Notes under the pieces: generated by a model
Database searches by the model: none
Told to the model about the DNA's origin: nothing
What the model saw: only the letters and a program-made list of their open reading frames with translations
NCBI GenBank assembly: GCA_052324925.1
Contig: JBQPRE010000010.1
Strand: one strand, 5' to 3'
Source of the DNA: Flavimobilis sp052324925
GTDB lineage: Bacteria > Actinomycetota > Actinomycetes > Actinomycetales > Cellulomonadaceae
DNA: 5,405 bases
Shown: piece by piece, positions 1 to 5,405 of the stretch
Position numbering within the stretch: the stretch's first letter is position 1
Layout of the letters: every line of letters begins with the position of its first letter
Made by a program: the position numbers and the translations under genes

Positions 1-57
1 TTGAACGGTTGCCTCCGAGCAGGACCCGCAAGGGAAGAGCGAGGATGCGCGTCTGTT

Positions 58-80
58 CCTTGAGAACTCAACAGTGTGCT
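58..80 (+). promoter_or_regulatory. antitermination-type leader box (TTGAGAACTCAACAG)
   Basis: CTTGAGAACT at 59-68, continuing CAACAGTGTGC, is a motif commonly found ahead of actinobacterial 16S genes and regarded as part of the Nus-dependent rRNA antitermination or processing signal. The same ten bases recur in the ITS at 2126-2135, about 65 bases before the 23S, followed by a similar CACAGTG. One copy before each large rRNA gene fits a signal used twice on the same transcript. The motif is seen directly; its function is inferred from other actinobacteria. Confidence 0.6.
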
Positions 81-84
81 TGAT

Positions 85-95
85 AGTCAATGCCA
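85..95 (+). other. 5' strand of predicted 16S processing stem
   Basis: AGTCAATG at 85-92 is perfectly complementary to CATTGACT at 1869-1876 in the ITS. CCA at 93-95 then pairs with TGG at 1864-1866 if A1867 and A1868 bulge out. Together these make an 11-pair helix that loops out the whole 16S. By analogy with other bacteria this is the double-stranded site where RNase III starts 16S release. The pairing is read from sequence; the cleavage is inferred. Confidence 0.6.
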
Positions 96-100
96 AATAA

Positions 101-114
101 CTCTCGTACGAGAG
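101..114 (+). repeat. perfect 14-base palindrome CTCTCGTACGAGAG
   Basis: Bases 101-114 are a perfect palindrome. In RNA they could fold as a short hairpin, or the CGTACG core could pair with other copies. The same CGTACG core sits in the loop of an ITS hairpin (1835-1840), so the two could interact when leader and ITS are brought together by the processing stem. A local extra arm of that stem is the simplest reading. Confidence 0.55.
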
Positions 115-155
115 GGAAGCCGGCTGCCACCTGGTAGACGTTCCTTCTCGTTGAG

Positions 156-190
156 ATTCCTTTGGAATGGACCGACAAGAGTCGGTCATT
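156..190 (+). other. overlapping leader hairpins
   Basis: ATTCC (156-160) can pair with GGAAT (164-168) across a TTT loop. Alternatively AATG (166-169) plus ACCGAC (171-176) can pair with GTCGGT (181-186) plus CATT (187-190), with G170 bulged and loop AAGA. The second is longer (10 pairs) and should be the more stable. The two share 166-168 and cannot both form. Neither is followed by a T-run, so they are not intrinsic terminators. Confidence 0.55.
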
Positions 191-201
191 GCCAGTTTAA
201 T

Positions 202-217
202 TGGACCTTCGGGTCCG
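202..217 (+). other. leader hairpin with UUCG tetraloop (first)
   Basis: GGACC (203-207) pairs with GGTCC (212-216) around a TTCG loop, closed by a T202-G217 wobble. C(UUCG)G is an exceptionally stable RNA tetraloop. No T-run follows, so this is a folding or processing element, not a terminator. Confidence 0.7.
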
Positions 218-230
218 CTTCGTATGGTTG

Positions 231-248
231 TTAGTCCTTCGGGGCTGA
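231..248 (+). other. leader hairpin with UUCG tetraloop (second)
   Basis: TTAGTCC (231-237) pairs with GGGCTGA (242-248) around TTCG (238-241), including two G-U pairs. It ends about ten bases before the mature 16S 5' end. With the hairpin at 202-217 it forms a tandem pair of UUCG hairpins that may insulate the 16S from leader sequence during folding; that role is an inference. Confidence 0.65.
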
Positions 249-257
249 CGTTCATCA

Positions 258-1783
<1,526 letters not shown>

Positions 1784-1790
1784 AGCCACA

Positions 1791-1817
1791 ACCCGCCCAG
1801 CGATGCTGGGGTCGGGT
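1791..1817 (+). other. ITS hairpin just after 16S
   Basis: ACCCG (1791-1795) plus CCCAGC (1796-1801) pair with GCTGGG (1805-1810) plus CGGGT (1813-1817), with GT at 1811-1812 bulged and loop GAT. The 11 strong pairs begin about a dozen bases past the 16S 3' end. No T-run follows, so it is not a terminator; it is more likely a fold that keeps the anti-Shine-Dalgarno tail separate. Confidence 0.65.
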
Positions 1818-1827
1818 CAGTGCCACG

Positions 1828-1848
1828 CTCAGGCCGTACGTGCTTGAG
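1828..1848 (+). other. ITS hairpin with CGTACGT loop
   Basis: CTCAGGC (1828-1834) pairs with GCTTGAG (1842-1848), with one G-U pair, leaving the loop CGTACGT. The loop contains the self-complementary CGTACG also found in the leader palindrome at 105-110. Confidence 0.55.
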
Positions 1849-1863
1849 GTGGACGCTCATGGG

Positions 1864-1876
1864 TGGAACATTGACT
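1864..1876 (+). other. 3' strand of predicted 16S processing stem
   Basis: TGG (1864-1866) and CATTGACT (1869-1876) complement leader bases 93-95 and 85-92. This is the spacer half of the long-range helix enclosing 16S. The TGGAACATTGAC wording is, as I recall, widespread in ITS sequences of Micrococcales, which fits a conserved processing role. Confidence 0.6.
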
Positions 1877-1970
1877 TTTGCCTCCCCGTAGCTGGGGTTG
1901 GTCGGGTAGTACCTCTCACCTTGTGTGGGGGAGGAAACCTGGCCGCGCCGGTGGGGATGGATCAAGCACG

Positions 1971-1992
1971 CTGTTGGGTCCTGAGGGAACAG
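1971..1992 (+). other. conserved actinobacterial ITS hairpin (GTTGGGTCCTGAGGGAACA)
   Basis: CTGTT (1971-1975) pairs with AACAG (1988-1992) around a 12-base loop, GGGTCCTGAGGG. The block is recognisable from ITS regions of mycobacteria, streptomycetes and Micrococcales, where GTTGGGTCCTGAG is one of the few well-conserved stretches. Its role is probably in pre-rRNA folding or processing; no precise function can be given from sequence. Confidence 0.6.
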
Positions 1993-1995
1993 GCC

Positions 1996-2016
1996 GGCCT
2001 CTTCATCGAAGGGGCC
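1996..2016 (+). other. ITS hairpin, nine pairs
   Basis: GGCCTCTTC (1996-2004) pairs completely with GAAGGGGCC (2008-2016), counting one G-U pair, around the loop ATC. It follows directly on the conserved hairpin at 1971-1992. A flanking alternative, CAGGCC (1990-1995) with GGCCTG (2013-2018), competes for the same 3' strand. Confidence 0.6.
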
Positions 2017-2033
2017 TGGACTCACCTCTCGGA

Positions 2034-2088
2034 CCGGCACTGGCCGGCGAACCGCTGGCGAAGCTCTTCTTCTTGAGGGGTCTTCGCC
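2034..2088 (+). other. two consecutive ITS hairpins
   Basis: The first hairpin pairs CCGGC (2034-2038) with GCCGG (2043-2047) around ACTG. The second pairs GGCGAAG (2057-2063) with CTTCGCC (2082-2088) around a pyrimidine-rich interior that can add CTC with GAG. They separate the conserved ITS block from the second antitermination-type box. Confidence 0.5.
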
Positions 2089-2100
2089 TGCAGGCGCCTG
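2086..2100 (+). repeat. two overlapping palindromes
   Basis: GCCTGCAGGC (2086-2095) and CAGGCGCCTG (2091-2100) are both perfect 10-base palindromes and share CAGGC. The block therefore reads GCCTG-CAGGC-GCCTG, two copies of GCCTG competing for one complement. The loops are too small for stable hairpins of full length, so the RNA role is uncertain. Confidence 0.5.
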
Positions 2101-2125
2101 GCATCAGGGTCGGGACCGGTGGTTG

Positions 2126-2141
2126 CTTGAGAACTGCACAG
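2126..2141 (+). promoter_or_regulatory. second antitermination-type box, ahead of 23S
   Basis: CTTGAGAACT (2126-2135) repeats the leader bases 59-68 exactly and is followed by GCACAGTG, resembling the leader's CAACAGTG. In many bacteria the box A signal is repeated in the ITS so that the elongating polymerase stays terminator-resistant through 23S. That function is inferred; the repeat is seen directly. Confidence 0.6.
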
Positions 2142-2152
2142 TGGACGCGAGC

Positions 2153-2183
2153 ATCTTTGAACATCAAAGATCTAATCTTTGGT
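2153..2183 (+). other. mutually exclusive hairpins before 23S
   Basis: ATCTTTGA (2153-2160) pairs perfectly with TCAAAGAT (2164-2171) around ACA. Alternatively 2163-2171 pairs with 2175-2183 (ATCTTTGGT, one G-U) around CTA. Both use CAAAGAT as a common strand, so only one can form at a time. The first would fold first during transcription; the second would free 2153-2160. No T-run follows either. Confidence 0.65.
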
Positions 2184-2196
2184 ATCTGCAAATAGT

Positions 2197-2208
2197 TGTT
2201 GTTCAAGT
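2197..2208 (+). other. 5' strand of 23S terminal/processing stem
   Basis: Bases 2197-2202 (TGTTGT) pair with 5400-5405 (ACAACA), and 2203-2208 (TCAAGT) pair with 5393-5398 (ACTTGA), leaving T5399 bulged. This 12-pair helix joins the two ends of 23S: it contains helix 1 of the mature rRNA and extends past it, as expected for the RNase III-cleaved precursor stem. Confidence 0.75.
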
Positions 2209-2728
2209 TTCTAAGAGCACATGGTGGATGCCTTGGCACTAGGAGCCGATGAAGGACGTTGTAGCCTGCGATAAGCCTCGGGGAGTTGGCAAACGAACCG
2301 TGATCCGAGGATGTCCGAATGGGGAAACCCACCTGGAGTCATGTCCAGGTACCCTCACCTGAATATATAGGGTGAGTGGAGGGAACGCCGGGAAGTGAAA
2401 CATCTCAGTACCGGCAGGAAGAGATATTCCGTGAGTAGTGGCGAGCGAAAGCGGATCAGGCCAAACCGTACGCGTGTCAAAGCCGGCAGGCGTTGCGCGT
2501 ACGGGGTTGTGGGACCCAGCAGGACCAGCTGCCGCTGGTCCGGGGAGTCAGAAAGTTGCGTCATAGTCGAAGGATCTGGAGAGGTCCGGCACAGAGGGTG
2601 AGACCCCCGTAGACGAAATGGCGCAGCCTCCCGTTGGTGTTCCCAAGTAGCACGGGGCCCGAGAAATCCCGTGTGAATCCGTCGAGACCACTCGATAAGC
2701 CTAAATACTACCTAGTGACCGATAGCGG

Positions 2729-2762
<34 letters not shown>

Positions 2763-3326
2763 GGGAGGGGAGTGAAATAGTACCTGAAACCGTGTGCTTA
2801 CAAACCGTGGGAGCCTCCCTAGCAGGGGTGACCGCGTGCCTTTTGAAGAATGAGCCTGCGAGTTAGTGCTCAGTGGCGAGGTTAACCCGTGTGGGGAAGC
2901 CGTAGCGAAAGCGAGTCCGAATAGGGCGATCATAGTCGCTGGGTCTAGACCCGAAGCGGAGTGATCTACCCATGGCCAGGTTGAAGCGCGGGTAAGACCG
3001 CGTGGAGGACCGAACCCACCTAGGTTGAAAACTGGGGGGATGAGCTGTGGGTAGGGGTGAAAGGCCAATCAAACTCCGTGATAGCTGGTTCTCCCCGAAA
3101 TGCATTTAGGTGCAGCGTCACGCGTTCCTTACCGGAGGTAGAGCTACTGGATGGCTAATGGGCCTCACCAGGTTACTGACGTCAGCCAAACTCCGAATGC
3201 CGGTAAGCCAGAGCGTGGCAGTGAGACTGCGGGGGATAAGCTCCGTAGTCGAGAGGGAAACAGCCCAGACCACCAACTAAGGCCCCTAAGCGTGTGCTAA
3301 GTGGGAAAGGATGTGGAGTTGCACAG

Positions 3327-3388
<62 letters not shown>

Positions 3389-3712
3389 AAGTGATTCCGC
3401 GCCGACAATGTAGCGGGGCTCAAGTACACCGCCGAAGTTGTGGCATTCACATATGAGCTAGGCCTTCGTGGTCCAGGCGTGTGGATGGGTAGGGGAGCGT
3501 CGTGTGGGCATTGAAGCCGCGGGGGAACCCAGCGGTGGAGCCTACACGAGTGAGAATGCAGGCATGAGTAGCGAATGACGGGTGAGAATCCCGTCCGCCG
3601 AATGACCAAGGGTTCCAGGGCCAGGTTCATCCTCCCTGGGTTAGTCGGGACCTAAGGCGAGGCCGACAGGCGTAGTCGATGGACAACGGGTTGATATTCC
3701 CGTACCGGCTGA

Positions 3713-3820
3713 AAGCCGCCAAGAGCGAGCCCGGTGATGTTAAGCGCCCGAGCTTTCGCCATGTCTCCTTCGGGAGATCGGCGTAGGTGAGGCCGTGAAC
3801 CAATCCGGTAGTAGTTCAGC
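3713..3820 (+). other. actinobacterial 23S domain III extra arm (H54a region)
   Basis: After the conserved TTGATATTCCCGTACC (3692-3707) and before the conserved GGGGTGACGCAGGAAGGTAG (first copy starting 3825) lies about 100 bases with no E. coli counterpart. High-GC Gram-positives have a characteristic insertion here between helices 54 and 55. Its tip is visible: CGCC (3757-3760) pairs with GGCG (3780-3783), enclosing TCTCC (3764-3768), a TTCG loop and GGAGA (3773-3777). The arm is variable between species and sometimes between operon copies. The limits given are approximate, and the 3' part is duplicated by the artefact described separately. Confidence 0.7.
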
Positions 3821-3881
3821 GCGAGGGGTGACGCAGGAAGGTAGTCGAAGCACGGCGATGGTAGACCGTGTCTAAGGTTGT
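3786..3881 (+). repeat. 96-base tandem duplication in 23S, copy 1
   Basis: This segment is identical to 3886-3981. It starts GGTGAGGCCG and ends TCTAAGGTTGT, and leads straight into the single N. It is continuous with authentic 23S sequence on its 5' side (the H54a tip). It most likely represents the 3' end of one assembled contig. Confidence 0.95.
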
Positions 3882-3882
3882 N
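3882..3882. other. ambiguous base N, likely contig join
   Basis: This is the only non-ACGT base in the window, and it lies one base after repeat copy 1. The three bases after it (CGC, 3883-3885) do not match the three bases before copy 1 (GTA, 3783-3785). The arrangement fits a gap placeholder between two overlapping contig ends. Confidence 0.9.
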
Positions 3883-3885
3883 CGC

Positions 3886-3981
3886 GGTGAGGCCGTGAAC
3901 CAATCCGGTAGTAGTTCAGCGCGAGGGGTGACGCAGGAAGGTAGTCGAAGCACGGCGATGGTAGACCGTGTCTAAGGTTGT
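3886..3981 (+). repeat. 96-base tandem duplication in 23S, copy 2
   Basis: This is identical over 96 bases to 3786-3881, at a period of exactly 100. It runs on without a break into authentic 23S sequence (AGGGCGAACGGTAGGCAAATC). It most likely represents the 5' end of the next contig. A ribosomal 23S with this domain III segment twice would be structurally implausible. Confidence 0.95.
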
Positions 3982-4421
3982 AGGGCGAACGGTAGGCAAA
4001 TCCGCCGTTCATGTGCCTGAGAACTGATGGGGACCCGTAAGGGGAAGTCGATGATCCTATGCTGCCTAGAAAAACCTCGGCGCGAGGCTGATGCCGCCCG
4101 TACCCTAAACCGACTCAGGTGGTCAGGTAGAGAATACTAAGGCGACGAGAGAATCGTGGTTAAGGAACTCGGCAAAATGCCCCCGTAACTTCGGGAGAAG
4201 GGGGGCCTGAGGCGTGAACCTGCTTGCCAGGGGAGCGTTTGAGGGCCGCAGAGACCAGGGGGAAGCGACTGTTTACTAAAAACACAGGTCCGTGCGAAGT
4301 CGCAAGACGATGTATACGGACTGACGCCTGCCCGGTGCTGGAAGGTTAAGAGGACCGGTTAGCTCTTCGGAGCGAAGCTGAGAATTTAAGCCCCAGTAAA
4401 CGGCGGTGGTAACTATAACCA

Positions 4422-4477
<56 letters not shown>

Positions 4478-4986
4478 CGACTTCCCCGCTGTCTCAACCG
4501 CGAACTCGGCGAAATTGCAGTACGAGTAAAGATGCTCGTTACGCGCAGCAGGACGGAAAGACCCCGGGACCTTTACTATAGCTTGGTATTGGTGTTCGGT
4601 GCGGCTTGTGTAGGATAGGTGGGAGACTGTGAAGCCGGCACGCCAGTGTCGGTGGAGTCATCGTTGAAATACCACTCTGGTCGCTCTGGATACCTAACCT
4701 CGGTCCGTGATCCGGATCAGGGACAGTGCCTGGTGGGTAGTTTAACTGGGGCGGTTGCCTCCTAAAATGTAACGGAGGCGCTCAAAGGTTCCCTCAGCCT
4801 GGTTGGCAATCAGGTGTCGAGTGCAAGTGCACAAGGGAGCTTGACTGTGAGACTGACAGGTCGAGCAGGGACGAAAGTCGGAACTAGTGATCCGGCGGTG
4901 GCTTGTGGAAGCGCCGTCGCTCAACGGATAAAAGGTACCCCGGGGATAACAGGCTGATCTTGCCCAAGAGTCCATATCGACGGCAT

Positions 4987-5027
<41 letters not shown>

Positions 5028-5031
5028 GAGT

Positions 5032-5068
<37 letters not shown>

Positions 5069-5084
5069 TACGCGAGCTGGGTTT

Positions 5085-5117
<33 letters not shown>

Positions 5118-5228
5118 TGCGCGCGTTGGAAATTTGAGAAGACCTGTCCCTAGTACGAGAGGACCGGGACGGACTAACCTCTGGTGTGCCAGTTGTTCCG
5201 CCAGGAGCATGGCTGGTTGGCTACGTTG

Positions 5229-5267
<39 letters not shown>

Positions 5268-5392
5268 GCTTCAAGATGAGATTTCCATGCCCCTTGAGGG
5301 TGAGAGGCTCCCAGTAGACCACTGGGTCGATAGGCCGGATGTGGAAGCGAGGACGAAAGACTCGTGAAGCTGACCGGTACTAATAGCCAATG

Positions 5393-5405
5393 ACTTGATA
5401 CAACA
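5393..5405 (+). other. 3' strand of 23S terminal/processing stem
   Basis: ACTTGA (5393-5398) and ACAACA (5400-5405) pair with 2203-2208 and 2197-2202, with T5399 unpaired. The window ends inside or at the end of this stem, so the 23S-5S spacer, the 5S gene and the operon terminator are not in view. Confidence 0.75.

Larger units (their letters stand above)
1..257 (+). other. rRNA operon leader (5' external transcribed spacer)
   Basis: This stretch precedes the 16S gene and holds no gene. It contains, in order, an antitermination-type box (58-80), one strand of the predicted 16S processing stem (85-95), a 14-base palindrome (101-114) and a chain of local hairpins (156-168 or 166-190, 202-217, 231-248). 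The layout matches leaders of other actinobacterial rrn operons, where the nascent leader recruits Nus factors and pairs with the spacer for RNase III cleavage. An open frame beginning with ATG at 167 runs across the 16S start and into conserved 16S sequence, so it is not a gene. I see no convincing -35/-10 pair in bases 1-57; the promoters probably lie upstream of the window. Confidence 0.85.

Noticed and set aside
1..57. TTGAAC at the window start as a -35 promoter element
   Set aside because: No TATAAT-like -10 occurs 16-19 bases downstream; the region there is GC-rich (CAGGACCCGC). A six-base match alone is not evidence.
202..248. Leader hairpins as intrinsic terminators or attenuators
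   Set aside because: Neither hairpin is followed by a T-run, and termination here would stop rRNA synthesis.
3786..3981. The duplication as a genuine 23S intervening sequence, intron or mobile insertion
   Set aside because: It is a direct repeat of adjacent 23S sequence with an N at the join. It has no inverted repeats, no intron core and no open frame, so it does not resemble a known insertion type.

Overview
The window is one ribosomal RNA operon on the + strand: leader, complete 16S rRNA gene, internal transcribed spacer (ITS) without tRNA genes, and an essentially complete 23S rRNA gene ending a few bases before the window does. I support no protein-coding gene. The open frames over the rRNA genes on both strands are chance readings of non-coding sequence. 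The 5S gene and the promoters are not in view.

The 16S sequence is that of a high-GC Gram-positive bacterium (Actinomycetia), most likely order Micrococcales. Supporting signs are the typical decoding-region variant (TCAAGTCACG after the CACCGCCCG block, paired with GGGACTAAGTCG), a tRNA-less ITS, the actinobacterial TTGAGAACT leader box repeated in the ITS, and the extra domain III arm (H54a) in the 23S. The V1/V2 sequence feels closest to Microbacteriaceae-like genera, but that is from memory and weak.

Layout: 1-257 is leader with an antitermination-type box, a 14-base palindrome and a run of hairpins, two of them with UUCG tetraloops. 258-1778 is rrs. 1779-2200 is the ITS, packed with hairpins; it contains the partner strand of the 16S processing stem, a second TTGAGAACT box, and two mutually exclusive hairpins just before the 23S. 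2201-5403 is rrl. The ends of the two genes are bracketed by long-range complementary strands (85-95 with 1864-1876; 2197-2208 with 5393-5405), which fits RNase III-type release of both rRNAs from one transcript.

The notable anomaly is inside rrl. A 96-base segment (3786-3881) recurs identically 100 bases later (3886-3981), with a single N at 3882 between the copies. This looks like two overlapping contig ends abutted without merging, not a biological insertion. Removing 100 bases brings the gene from about 3203 nt to about 3103 nt, normal for this group. I find no undescribed biological system here; the most useful outcome is the assembly flag plus several RNA-structure observations in leader and ITS.
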